From Mesorhizobium sp. M1C.F.Ca.ET.210.01.1.1 (GTDB lineage Bacteria > Pseudomonadota > Alphaproteobacteria > Rhizobiales > Rhizobiaceae): DNA of 64,000 nucleotides. Made by a program: the position numbers and the translations under genes. Positions 1-7,920 of this stretch are shown in pieces (within the stretch, counting starts at the first letter, position 1; the number at the start of each line of letters is the position of its first letter). Location of the stretch: NCBI RefSeq assembly GCF_004791585.1, contig NZ_SRUU01000001.1, positions 124,001 to 188,000 of the forward strand, in the 5' to 3' direction. The notes beneath the pieces are model-generated. The model saw only the letters and a list, made by a program, of their open reading frames with translations, had not been told where the DNA came from and made no database searches.

Positions 1-555
1 TTCATGCACCGGCCCCGCCCCTGGGCTGGCTCCGATGGCTGTCGCCAGGACGCTGGTGGCGCTGGCGCCATCCTGCTGCAGCATCGCCGGCCGGCGGCCG
101 AGCGAGGGCCGGTCTTCGGCCGCAAGCGCCGAAAGCCTCGCAAATGCCGTTGGAGTGCCGCTCTGTCGAGCGGCCGAAGCGGTCAGCGATGCGAAGGACG
201 TTAAAGTGTCGGAGGCCCAAAGCAGGCTTGCCGTTTCTTCGAGCGTCGCCGTCGCCGCAAGCGCCACGGCATCCTTGCCGCGATAGACGAGGCGGCCATG
301 AACCACCGTCGAGATGGCGGTGGTGATAGCCGGTTCGCCCCAGGCGATGGCACTTTCGGCAATCGCCTGGGGTGAACGTCCGCGCGCTCGGCGGGTGGAA
401 AGCGCGGCAATGTCGTCGGCGCGATACTGGCTGCGGCGGGGGTCGGTGCCGTCCGGCCGCATGCCGATGCGGCCGCGGCTGACATAGGCATAGAGCGTCT
501 GCGGCCGGACATTGAGTCGCGCCAGCGCTTCCTCCCGCGTCAGCCATTCCGACAT
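1..555 (-). CDS. Citrate synthase family protein with N-terminal helix-turn-helix (partial, 3' end outside window)
   Basis: An open frame runs from an ATG at 555 to the window edge, giving 185 visible residues. Residues about 4-55 look like an excisionase/MerR-type helix-turn-helix: LTREEALARLNV, then TLYAYVSRGRI, then SQYRADDIAAL. From about residue 65 the sequence (SPQAIAESAIAWGEPAITT, VHGRLVYRGKDAVAL) matches the start of citrate synthase small-domain folds. The catalytic part lies outside the window, so activity cannot be judged. It is divergent from a second citrate synthase gene, with 92 bp between the starts. The DNA-binding head suggests that the protein binds DNA, perhaps this shared promoter; that is inference. 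Such HTH-citrate synthase fusions are known in rhizobia, mostly without an assigned function. Confidence 0.8.
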   Translation of the reverse strand, partial: MSEWLTREEALARLNVRPQTLYAYVSRGRIGMRPDGTDPRRSQYRADDIAALSTRRARGRSPQAIAESAIAWGEPAITTAISTVVHGRLVYRGKDAVALAATATLEETASLLWASDTLTSFASLTASAARQSGTPTAFARLSALAAEDRPSLGRRPAMLQQDGASATSVLATAIGASPGAGPVHE

Positions 556-570
556 GCTTGCCGCCTCATA

Positions 571-602
571 TTGATTCAGTTGATCAAGATTGATGCATTG
601 AC
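571..602. promoter_or_regulatory. Phased TTGAT direct repeats in divergent citrate synthase promoter
   Basis: Four TTGA(T/C) pentamers begin at 571, 580, 590 and 598, about one helical turn apart. The second is embedded in the palindrome TTGATCAA (580-587). The array lies in the 92 bp between two divergent starts, a plausible place for a multimeric DNA-binding protein such as the HTH-citrate synthase. No footprint evidence exists here. Confidence 0.4.
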
Positions 603-647
603 TGTGCAGCATTAGTTGGAGTGCACGAAAGGTCAAGGAGACAGGTC

Positions 648-1748
648 ATGGCAAACGGGCTCGATGATGTTGTGGCGGCGGACACGGTGCTTTCCGATGT
701 CGACGGTGTCGGCGGACATCTCACCATCCGAGGCCATTCGCTGAAGGAGCTGGCCGGCCATTGGCGCTACGGCCAGGTGGTTCGCCTGCTGTTCGATGGA
801 TTCTTCGACGCGCTTCCCGGCGATAGCGAATTGGAAAAGGCGATCGGCAGGGCGCGCGTCGAGGTTTTCGAACGGCTGCAGCCGACGCTTGGCCAACTCG
901 CGCCGCTCGATATCTACAGCGCCATGCGCGCCGGCATCTCCCTGCTGCCGGATGGCGACGAGCTTGCCGATGCGCTCAGGCTGGTTGCTGCGCCGGCGGT
1001 TCTGACACCTGCCCTGCTGCGGCTCGGCCGCGGCGAGGCACCGCTTGCGCCGGACAGTCGTGCCGGTCATGCCGCCGATATGCTCAGAATGCTCGGCGGC
1101 ACAGCATCGCCGGCGCTCGCCAAGGCGCTCGACACCTATCTGGTGACGGTCTGCGACCATGGACTCAATGCCTCGACCTTCGCGACGCGGGTGGTGGCGT
1201 CGACGCAGGCTGGCTTGACCTCGGCGGTGCTGGCTGGGCTCGGCGCCCTCAAGGGGCCGCTGCATGGCGGCGCGCCGGGCCCGGTGATCGAGATGCTTGA
1301 CGCCATTGAAACTAGCGGCGACGCCGCCGCCTGGCTGCGCGGCGAGATCGCGCGCGGCGAGCGCATCATGGGCTTCGGCCATCGGATCTACCGCGTGCGC
1401 GATCCGCGCGCCGACGTGCTGAAGGCGGTCGTGCGGCAGCTCGGTTCCGGCAAAGAGACGAGCAGCCGCAAGATGGGCGACCGGCTGGCCTTCGCCGAAA
1501 CGGTGGAGCAGGCGGCGCTCGAGGTGCTCAGGGTCGCCAAGCCGCAGCGCTCGATCCAGACCAATGTCGAATTCTACACGGCGCTGCTGCTCGAGGCAGC
1601 CGGCTTCCCGAAAGAGGCGTTCTCCAATGTCTTTGCCGCCGGCCGCGTCGCCGGCTGGATTGCGCATGCGCGCGAGCAGCAGGCGACCGGCCGGCTCATC
1701 CGGCCGCAGTCGCGCTATGTCGGCCCGGTGCCCGAACTCGTCGCCTGA
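648..1748 (+). CDS. Citrate synthase / methylcitrate synthase family protein
   Basis: A 366-residue type II-like citrate synthase that would condense an acyl-CoA with oxaloacetate. The three family histidine motifs are present: HGLNAS (H171), GPLHGG (H206) and GFGHRIY (H245). The acidic catalytic motif, usually NVDFY, reads NVEFY here, with Glu308 in place of Asp. The RBS AAGGAG about 8 nt upstream selects ATG 648 over an upstream GTG at 621. It is divergent from the HTH-citrate synthase, and the two may form a functional pair. It is shorter than canonical GltA (about 430 aa), so it is probably not the main TCA enzyme; 2-methylcitrate or another acyl-CoA specificity is possible. Confidence 0.85.
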   Translation: MANGLDDVVAADTVLSDVDGVGGHLTIRGHSLKELAGHWRYGQVVRLLFDGFFDALPGDSELEKAIGRARVEVFERLQPTLGQLAPLDIYSAMRAGISLLPDGDELADALRLVAAPAVLTPALLRLGRGEAPLAPDSRAGHAADMLRMLGGTASPALAKALDTYLVTVCDHGLNASTFATRVVASTQAGLTSAVLAGLGALKGPLHGGAPGPVIEMLDAIETSGDAAAWLRGEIARGERIMGFGHRIYRVRDPRADVLKAVVRQLGSGKETSSRKMGDRLAFAETVEQAALEVLRVAKPQRSIQTNVEFYTALLLEAAGFPKEAFSNVFAAGRVAGWIAHAREQQATGRLIRPQSRYVGPVPELVA

Positions 1749-1766
1749 CATTGCCAAGCCTGATGA

Positions 1767-1801
1767 AACCTCTCCGCTCCGGCGAGCGGGGAGGTTTTTT
1801 T
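1767..1801 (+). terminator. Rho-independent terminator of citrate synthase gene
   Basis: A 13-bp stem with a single G-T wobble (AACCTCTCCGCTC / GAGCGGGGAGGTT, loop CGGC) is followed by a run of T, 18 bp after the stop codon. Confidence 0.9.
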
Positions 1802-1864
1802 ATGGCCGAAATTCCAACCGATCACGCGACCGTGTTCGTGTTCTTGCCTTGGTTCGCCCCTATA

Positions 1865-1879
1865 TGCTGCACTGCAACA
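1865..1879. promoter_or_regulatory. TGC-rich inverted repeat, PhaR-like operator candidate
   Basis: TGCTGCA-C-TGCAACA is a near-perfect 7-1-7 inverted repeat about 70 bp before the patatin gene. It resembles the TGC-rich sites bound by the polyhydroxybutyrate regulator PhaR/AniA in alphaproteobacteria. Similar boxes occur near 7760-7800 and 52220. Confidence 0.4.
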
Positions 1880-1947
1880 TTAGCTGATGACCAACAGCCT
1901 CGCGCCATGACGCAGGGGCAAACTGGCGCATCGAGACGAGGAATTCC

Positions 1948-3081
1948 ATGGCGAAGAACGGTAAGGCGGAAGACAGGAAGAAGATCAACGTCGCGCTCCA
2001 GGGTGGCGGTTCGCACGGCGCCTTCTCCTGGGGCGTGCTCGACCGCTTGCTCGAGGATGGGCGGCTGGAGATCGCGGCCGTGTCCGGCACCAGCGCCGGC
2101 GCCATGAACGCGGTGGCGCTGGCCGACGGTCTCGTCCGCGGCGGCGTCGAGGGCGCGCGCAAGAAGCTCGACGATTTCTGGCGCGCCGTGGCCTCGAAGG
2201 GCCGCTTCAGCCCGGTGCAGCGCATGCCCTGGGACGTCGTGTGGGGCAACTGGTCGATCGAGAACACGCCCGGATACTTCTTCTTCGACACCATGTCGCG
2301 GGTCTTCTCGCCCTACGTGGCCAACCCGCTCGGACTCAACCCGCTGCGCGACGTGGTCGAGAAGGAGATCGACTTTCGCAACGTGCGCGCCTGCAAGTCG
2401 ATGGAGCTCTTCGTCTCGGCGACCAATGTCGAGACCGGACAGCTGCGCGTCTTCTCCGACGGCGAGATCGACCTCGACACGGTGATGGCGTCGGCCTGCC
2501 TGCCGCAACTGTTCCGCGCGGTCGAGATCAAGGGCGTGCCCTATTGGGACGGCGGCTATGGCGGCAATCCCGCGCTCTATCCGTTCTTCAAGACGGCGGC
2601 GACCGAGGATGTGCTGCTGGTGCAGATCAACCCGGTGGTGCGCGAAGGCACTCCGAAAAGCGCCAACGAGATCCAGAACCGCATCGACGAGATCACCTTC
2701 AACGCCGGGCTTTTGCGCGAATTCCGCTCGATCGCCTTCGTCAAGGAGTTGATCGCCGCCGGCCGCCTGCCGCATGGCGAATACCGCGACATCCGCATGC
2801 ACAGGATCGACGCCGACGAGGCGTTCAAGGATCTCTCGGCTTCGTCCAAGGTCAACGCCGAATGGGCCTTTCTGGCCTATCTGCGCGACCTCGGCCGAAA
2901 TGCCGCAAGCGACTGGCTGGAGGAGAATTACGATGCCGTCGGCAGCCGGGCGACGCTCGATCTTTCGGGCGAACTCGACGACGGCTTCAAGCCGATGCGC
3001 GGTCCGGCGCCCGGGCGGCGGGTCAAGGAATTCCTGGCGGCGCGGATCAAGCCGGAGGCCGTTCGCAGGTCCAGTGCCTGA
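1948..3081 (+). CDS. Patatin-like phospholipase
   Basis: A 377-residue patatin-domain serine hydrolase, expected to cleave acyl ester bonds of phospholipids or related lipids. Visible motifs are the oxyanion-hole glycine stretch QGGGSHG (19-24), the nucleophile elbow GTSAG with Ser49, and the DGG dyad aspartate at Asp201. No signal peptide is seen, so it is probably cytoplasmic or peripheral. AGGA precedes the ATG. The upstream TGC-rich operator hints at polyhydroxybutyrate-linked control, and patatin-fold proteins are known on PHB granules; the link here is inference. It converges on the MFS gene that ends at 3096. Confidence 0.9.
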   Translation: MAKNGKAEDRKKINVALQGGGSHGAFSWGVLDRLLEDGRLEIAAVSGTSAGAMNAVALADGLVRGGVEGARKKLDDFWRAVASKGRFSPVQRMPWDVVWGNWSIENTPGYFFFDTMSRVFSPYVANPLGLNPLRDVVEKEIDFRNVRACKSMELFVSATNVETGQLRVFSDGEIDLDTVMASACLPQLFRAVEIKGVPYWDGGYGGNPALYPFFKTAATEDVLLVQINPVVREGTPKSANEIQNRIDEITFNAGLLREFRSIAFVKELIAAGRLPHGEYRDIRMHRIDADEAFKDLSASSKVNAEWAFLAYLRDLGRNAASDWLEENYDAVGSRATLDLSGELDDGFKPMRGPAPGRRVKEFLAARIKPEAVRRSSA

Positions 3082-3095
3082 CACAACGGACGGCG

Positions 3096-4328
3096 CTACC
3101 TCAGCCCGTTTGCTATCTGCCTTGCCGTCGGCATTCGCCTCAGCAACAACATCGCCGCGACGCCAAGCAGCGGCCCGGGGGTGAGGACCAGAAAGCTCCA
3201 ACGCCAGCCGATGCTCTCGGCCACAAATGAGGTCAGATGGATGGAGACGAAGGTAAGGGCAATGCCGGCGCTCAACTGCAGGGAGAGCGCGGTGCCGACA
3301 TAGCGCGGATCGCTCAATTCAGTAGCCATTGCCGAGAACTGGGCAGAATCGCCGATCACGGTCATTCCCCAAACGATGGCGACCGCGACGAACAGCCAGA
3401 GCGGACCGTCGAAGACCAGACCTATCAACAACGTGCAGAAACCCGAAACTGCCATCATAGCCGCTGCGGTCGCAGTGCGACCGATACGATCGGCCGCGAC
3501 ACCGCCAAGAATCGAGCCGATCCCGCCCGATGCCACGACGAAGAATGCAAGCAGCGACAAAATTCTCGGACTGCTGACGCCGAGGCCAGGGGCTCCGGCA
3601 TGGATATAAGCCAATATCCAGCCCCACATGGCATAGAGTTCCCACATGTGCCCAAGATAGCCGATGTTGGCTAGCGCCAACGCTTGGTTGCGCAAGATCG
3701 TTTTGATTTGACGGGGGTCAAAGGTCGACCTGGCGAAGGAATGGGGTCCTTCGGCACCGAACCACAGGATGAGCACTGCTCCCAACGTTGCCGCCAGCGA
3801 CGTCGCAAGGATGACATCCTGCCAAGCCAATTCAGTGGCTTGCGCAGACAACAGATGAGGGAAGGCGGATCCGAGCGTAAGCGCGGCAAGCAGTGCGCCG
3901 AGCGCGGTTCCGCGCCCTTGGTTGAACCAGGTCGAAACCAGCTTGATCGCGGGCGGGTAGACGCCTGCCAATGCGATGCCCGTGGCCAGACGGGCAATCA
4001 GCAGCAAGGTAATGCAGGGGACAAACAGCAGACAAAAATTGGCGGCGGCCGCTATCAGAGCGCTGACGCCCATCACCCTGCGAAGCGAGACAAGGTCCAA
4101 CAGACCGGCAATGCTGGATGCCAATGCGCCGATCGCAAAGCCGATCTGCACTGCGCCGGTGATCCAGGCACCCTGCGCTGGCGAGAGGCCCCACAATCGC
4201 GTCAGCTGCGGGGTGATCGCCGTTGCTGAAAACCAAGTTGTCATAGGCAGGAAGGCGCTGACCGAGATCAGGGCCAGCATTGGCCAGCGCCTGCCGGTGC
4301 CGGCCAATGCCGGGTTCGCGATTGCCAT
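3096..4328 (-). CDS. MFS transporter
   Basis: A 410-residue major facilitator with about 12 hydrophobic segments and the usual two-halves layout. A loop 2-3 type motif appears as LDLVSLRRVMG, with a second-half counterpart GGVAADRIGR. The substrate is unknown. It starts 19 bp after the peroxiredoxin-like gene on the same strand, so the two are probably cotranscribed and controlled by the divergent LysR gene at 5122. That context suggests export of, or protection from, a reactive or toxic compound (inference). Confidence 0.85.
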   Translation of the reverse strand: MAIANPALAGTGRRWPMLALISVSAFLPMTTWFSATAITPQLTRLWGLSPAQGAWITGAVQIGFAIGALASSIAGLLDLVSLRRVMGVSALIAAAANFCLLFVPCITLLLIARLATGIALAGVYPPAIKLVSTWFNQGRGTALGALLAALTLGSAFPHLLSAQATELAWQDVILATSLAATLGAVLILWFGAEGPHSFARSTFDPRQIKTILRNQALALANIGYLGHMWELYAMWGWILAYIHAGAPGLGVSSPRILSLLAFFVVASGGIGSILGGVAADRIGRTATAAAMMAVSGFCTLLIGLVFDGPLWLFVAVAIVWGMTVIGDSAQFSAMATELSDPRYVGTALSLQLSAGIALTFVSIHLTSFVAESIGWRWSFLVLTPGPLLGVAAMLLLRRMPTARQIANGLR

Positions 4329-4347
4329 GGTCCGCTCCGCCGGAATT

Positions 4348-5013
4348 TCAGGCAGCCACGGAACCGCGCAACCGCTTCAGGATCGGAATAAGATCAGCCG
4401 GGTCGGGTCGGCGGGTGTAGTCCGGACTGACCTCCGCATAGGCAATGATGCCATCCTGCCCGATCACGAACCGCGCCGGCATGGGCAACGTCCATGATGC
4501 GTCTTCGTTGATTATCGGCAGGTCGACACCGAAGCTTCTGTACAAGTCGATCAAATCGTCCGGCAGCCGGAACCGCAAGCCGAAGGCATTGGCGACATCG
4601 CCATTCGGATCGCTCAGCATCGGGAACGTGACCTGCTTGTCGCGCTTTGCCTTGCGCGCGTTGGCCAGAGACTGCGGCGAAATGGAAACAAGCCGCGCGC
4701 CCATCGTCTCGATCCGCGGCCAGGCTTCCTGAAGGGCGCCGAGTTCGATGTTGCAATAGGGGCACCAGACGCCACGATAGAAGCTGAGGACAAGCGGCCC
4801 GCGAGCAAGCAGGTCGTTCGATGCAACGGGACCGTCATCGGCCTCCATCAGCGTGAAGGCCGGGGCGACCGCGCCGGCTTTCAAAGCATGCTCAGCCTGA
4901 CCCGAGGCGATCAGCTCTGCGGTCGCGCGATGCATGATCTCCACGGCGTGCCTGGGAGCCTTGTTGCCCTCGAAATCGGCTTTGAAGGCATCGAGCTTTT
5001 CTTGAAGAGACAT
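4348..5013 (-). CDS. Peroxiredoxin-like (AhpC/TSA, redoxin) protein
   Basis: A 221-residue thioredoxin-fold protein with the motif FYRGVWCPYCN, giving a CxxC (Cys84, Cys87) in the peroxiredoxin-like subfamily. It should reduce peroxides or act as a thiol oxidoreductase in the cytoplasm. No signal peptide is seen. The first ~45 residues are a helical extension typical of this family. It is the first gene of a two-gene unit with the MFS transporter and is divergent from a LysR regulator 108 bp away, which suggests LysR-controlled stress induction. Confidence 0.85.
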   Translation of the reverse strand: MSLQEKLDAFKADFEGNKAPRHAVEIMHRATAELIASGQAEHALKAGAVAPAFTLMEADDGPVASNDLLARGPLVLSFYRGVWCPYCNIELGALQEAWPRIETMGARLVSISPQSLANARKAKRDKQVTFPMLSDPNGDVANAFGLRFRLPDDLIDLYRSFGVDLPIINEDASWTLPMPARFVIGQDGIIAYAEVSPDYTRRPDPADLIPILKRLRGSVAA

Positions 5014-5121
5014 AGGACTGCTCCAAAGGTTAAGTGCCCGTAGGGCGGCGGAATGTGTCCTCGCCTATTTCCCGAAAGAGGGGTAGCGTTCCAAAAGGGA
5101 TAGTAATCATCCGGAAAACGA

Positions 5122-6012
5122 ATGGCCGACCGACTGCAGGAACTGGAAGTTTTTGTGCGCGTCGCCGAACGGGGCAATCTTTCGCAGGTTGCCCGCGAAA
5201 TCGGCCTGTCGCAGCCTTCGGTGTCGCGTATCCTGAACGATCTGGAGGCGCGTATCGGCGCCCGCCTTCTCGCCCGCACCAGCCGCAAGGTCGTGGCTAC
5301 CGAGGCAGGGCAAGTTTATCTCGACCAGATCCGGCCGCTGCTCGCCGAGCTTGGAGCAGCGGCAGATACCGCCGCCGGCAACGAGGAATTGCGTGGTCAG
5401 TTGCGCGTCGAGTTGTCGGTCACTTTCGCAATGCGCGCGCTCATTCCTCGTCTGCCCAGCCTTCTTGCAGAACATCCGAATCTCTCCATCGAGCTGATGA
5501 TGGACGATCGCCGGCGCAGCCTTGTCGAGGAGGGCGCCGATGTCGCGATAAGGCTGGGGTTGCTGGACAATTCCAGTCTGATGGCTCGTAAGGTCGGGCA
5601 GACGCCGAGGCTGCTCGTCGCGGCGCCTGACTACATCGCCCGGCACGGCCTGCCGGCCTCTCCTGCCGATTTGGCGCATCATCAGGTTATCTTCGGTCCT
5701 TCCGATAGCTCAGGGGCAACCCTGCAAGGTCAGATCGGTCCGGGCGCCGGCTTTGTCCTGCCGGAAAGCCCACGCATCAGGGTGTCGAGTTCTGCTGGCG
5801 TCACTGCGTGCGTCGTGGCTGGACTTGGGGTGGCGTTCGGCTCGGGATGGATGTTCGGTACAGAGCTCAATGACGGCCGGCTTCTCCGGCTGCTGCCGGA
5901 GTTCCCGCTGCCGAGCATCCCGATCCACGCCCTGTTCCCGGCCGGCCGTCAGCCAAGCAAGCGCGCCCGAGGATTTGCCGACTGGCTAAGCAAATCGCTA
6001 AACTCGGCGTGA
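5122..6012 (+). CDS. LysR family transcriptional regulator
   Basis: A 296-residue LysR regulator. The winged HTH occupies residues 1-60 (LEVFVRVAERGNLSQVAREI, then SQPSVSRILNDLE), followed by a substrate-binding-like effector domain. It is divergent from the peroxiredoxin/MFS unit, the standard arrangement for a LysR protein controlling its neighbour and itself. GGAAAA precedes the ATG. The inducer is unknown. Confidence 0.9.
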   Translation: MADRLQELEVFVRVAERGNLSQVAREIGLSQPSVSRILNDLEARIGARLLARTSRKVVATEAGQVYLDQIRPLLAELGAAADTAAGNEELRGQLRVELSVTFAMRALIPRLPSLLAEHPNLSIELMMDDRRRSLVEEGADVAIRLGLLDNSSLMARKVGQTPRLLVAAPDYIARHGLPASPADLAHHQVIFGPSDSSGATLQGQIGPGAGFVLPESPRIRVSSSAGVTACVVAGLGVAFGSGWMFGTELNDGRLLRLLPEFPLPSIPIHALFPAGRQPSKRARGFADWLSKSLNSA

Positions 6013-6138
6013 CCTCGTCAGCGCCTGCTAGGGAAGGCGCGAACAGGTCTTGCGCCGCCTTACCTTGCGGAACCGGCGGCGCGCTGGATTCACCTTCGCC
6101 GGGCGAGTAGTTTACCTCGACGTAAACGGGAGGTAGCG

Positions 6139-7560
6139 ATGCTGCAGACCAGACAGAACTCCCTCGGGGTCAGATTTGAAGCGCAGTGCAGGGCCTTCGA
6201 GAAGGAACCCTTTCCCAGTCTCGAGGTGCGCAAGGACCGGCTGAAGCGGCTGCTGGCGCTGACCGAAAAGCACGAGGCCGAGATCTGCGCGGCGATCGAC
6301 AGCGATTTTTCCGGTCGGGCAGCCCAGGAAACGCGGCTTGCGGAACTGTTCGTCGTTGGCGCCGGCATCAGGCATGCCATTCGGCATCTACGCGGCTGGA
6401 TGCGCGAGCGACGCGTCGCCACCAGCCTGCCGTTCCTGCCGGGCCGCAACCGATTGCTGCCGCAGCCGCTTGGCGTCGTCGGCATCGTCTCGCCCTGGAA
6501 TTATCCATTCCAGCTCGCCATCGCGCCGGCGACCGCCGCTTTAGCCGCCGGCAATCGCGTGCTGATAAAGCCTTCCGAGCTGACGCCGAAGTTTTCGGAC
6601 CTGCTTGCCCGGCTGGTCGAAGAGCATTTTTCTCCCGACGAAATGAGCGTGGTGGTCGGCGACGCCGAGGTCGGCAAGACATTCGTGTCGATGCCTTTCG
6701 ATCACCTCTTGTTCACCGGCTCGACCGCCGTCGGCCGCCAGGTGGCGCTGGCCGCGGCCGCCAATTTGACGCCGGTCACGCTCGAGCTGGGCGGCAAGTC
6801 GCCGGCGATCTTCGATGCCTCCTGCGATCTCGATGCCGCGGTCTCGAGCGTCGCCTACGGCAAGCTCTTGAATGCGGGCCAGACCTGCATCGCGCCCGAC
6901 TATCTGCTGGTCCCGCAGGGGCAGGGCGCCGCGATCGCCGCAAAACTCGCCGCAGCGATGGCGCGGCTCTATCCCAGCCTGCGCGACAATCCCGACTACA
7001 CGGCTATCATCAGCGAACGGCACCGCCAGCGGCTGAGCGACATGATCGCGGAGGCGCGCGAAGCCGGCGCCGATGTCACCGAGGTCAATCCGGCAAGCGA
7101 AGAACTTGGCGTGAGCGACCGCAAGCTGGCGCCTGTCCTGGTCCGGAATGCCGGCGAGAATTTGCGACTGATGCGCGAGGAAATCTTCGGGCCGGTGCTG
7201 CCGATCCTCGAATACGGAACGGTCGATGAGGCGATCGAGCATGTGAACCGGGGCGAGCGTCCGCTGGCGCTCTACTGGTTCGGCAAGGACAGCGTCCATC
7301 GCCAAAGGGTGATGCGGGAAACCGTGGCCGGCGGCGTGACGGTCAATGACTGCATGATGCATCTGGTGCAGGAGCGGCAGCCGTTCGGCGGCGTCGGCGA
7401 GAGCGGCATAGGCGCCTATCACGGCGAATGGGGTTTCCGGACCTTCAGCAAGGAAAAGCCGATCTTCGTCCAATCCAGGCTGAGCGCCGGCGGCCTGCTT
7501 AGACCGCCCTACGGCAGGACATTCGAGCGACTATTCCGGTTGCTGAACCTGATCAGCTGA
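6139..7560 (+). CDS. Coniferyl-aldehyde-type aldehyde dehydrogenase
   Basis: A 473-residue NAD(P)-dependent aldehyde dehydrogenase. The catalytic asparagine lies in PWNYPF (N121), the general base in LELGGKSP (E216) and the nucleophile in GQTCIAPDY (C250). The short chain, QTCIAPDY and the C-terminal RPPYG segment fit the coniferyl aldehyde dehydrogenase (CalB) subfamily, which oxidises aromatic or long-chain aldehydes. GGAGG lies upstream of the ATG. It appears monocistronic. Exact substrate is uncertain because other fatty-aldehyde dehydrogenases share these motifs. Confidence 0.88.
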   Translation: MLQTRQNSLGVRFEAQCRAFEKEPFPSLEVRKDRLKRLLALTEKHEAEICAAIDSDFSGRAAQETRLAELFVVGAGIRHAIRHLRGWMRERRVATSLPFLPGRNRLLPQPLGVVGIVSPWNYPFQLAIAPATAALAAGNRVLIKPSELTPKFSDLLARLVEEHFSPDEMSVVVGDAEVGKTFVSMPFDHLLFTGSTAVGRQVALAAAANLTPVTLELGGKSPAIFDASCDLDAAVSSVAYGKLLNAGQTCIAPDYLLVPQGQGAAIAAKLAAAMARLYPSLRDNPDYTAIISERHRQRLSDMIAEAREAGADVTEVNPASEELGVSDRKLAPVLVRNAGENLRLMREEIFGPVLPILEYGTVDEAIEHVNRGERPLALYWFGKDSVHRQRVMRETVAGGVTVNDCMMHLVQERQPFGGVGESGIGAYHGEWGFRTFSKEKPIFVQSRLSAGGLLRPPYGRTFERLFRLLNLIS

Positions 7561-7920
7561 GAGCATTTATTTCGAAGTGGGCGCGCCCTGAGCATTGTCA
7601 CGTGCTAATGCTGTAAGTCATTGCGCGAAAAAATTCCGCATCATGCTGACATCTGCTGCCATTGAGTGTCCGCGCGAGCAAGAAGTCTCTCCGGATCGGG
7701 AAAAACCAGGGCAGTCGACTGACTGAAAATGAAAAAAGCAGGATCGCCACGGGTGAAAGTGCAATGATGCTGCAATTTTTCTCACTATATTGCGCTGCAA
7801 CTTTGAGGTAGAAGCGGCGCTTCGCCGATCACGGCAAATTGAACATGGCCTTGCGCGCACCCATATCGGCCGCGCGCCCGGGAGTCGGAGCGCCGACCTC
7901 GCCAAGTCTGCAACGGAAAA
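7561..7920. other. 360-bp intergenic region before RND operon
   Basis: No convincing coding sequence is seen. The region is locally AT-richer than its flanks and carries TGC-rich boxes at 7760-7775 and 7790-7800, so it most likely holds the promoter and operators of the efflux operon. Confidence 0.5.
7760..7800. promoter_or_regulatory. TGC-rich boxes upstream of the RND adaptor gene
   Basis: TGCAATGATGCTGCAA (7760-7775) is followed by TTGC-GCT-GCAA (7790-7800), a perfect 4-3-4 inverted repeat. Both resemble the box before the patatin gene. They may bind a PhaR-like regulator; the evidence is motif similarity only. Confidence 0.35.

Noticed and set aside
1822..3201. Long minus-strand ORF opposite the patatin gene
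   Set aside because: Low-complexity His/Arg/Asp composition typical of antisense frames in high-GC coding DNA; the plus strand carries a clear domain.
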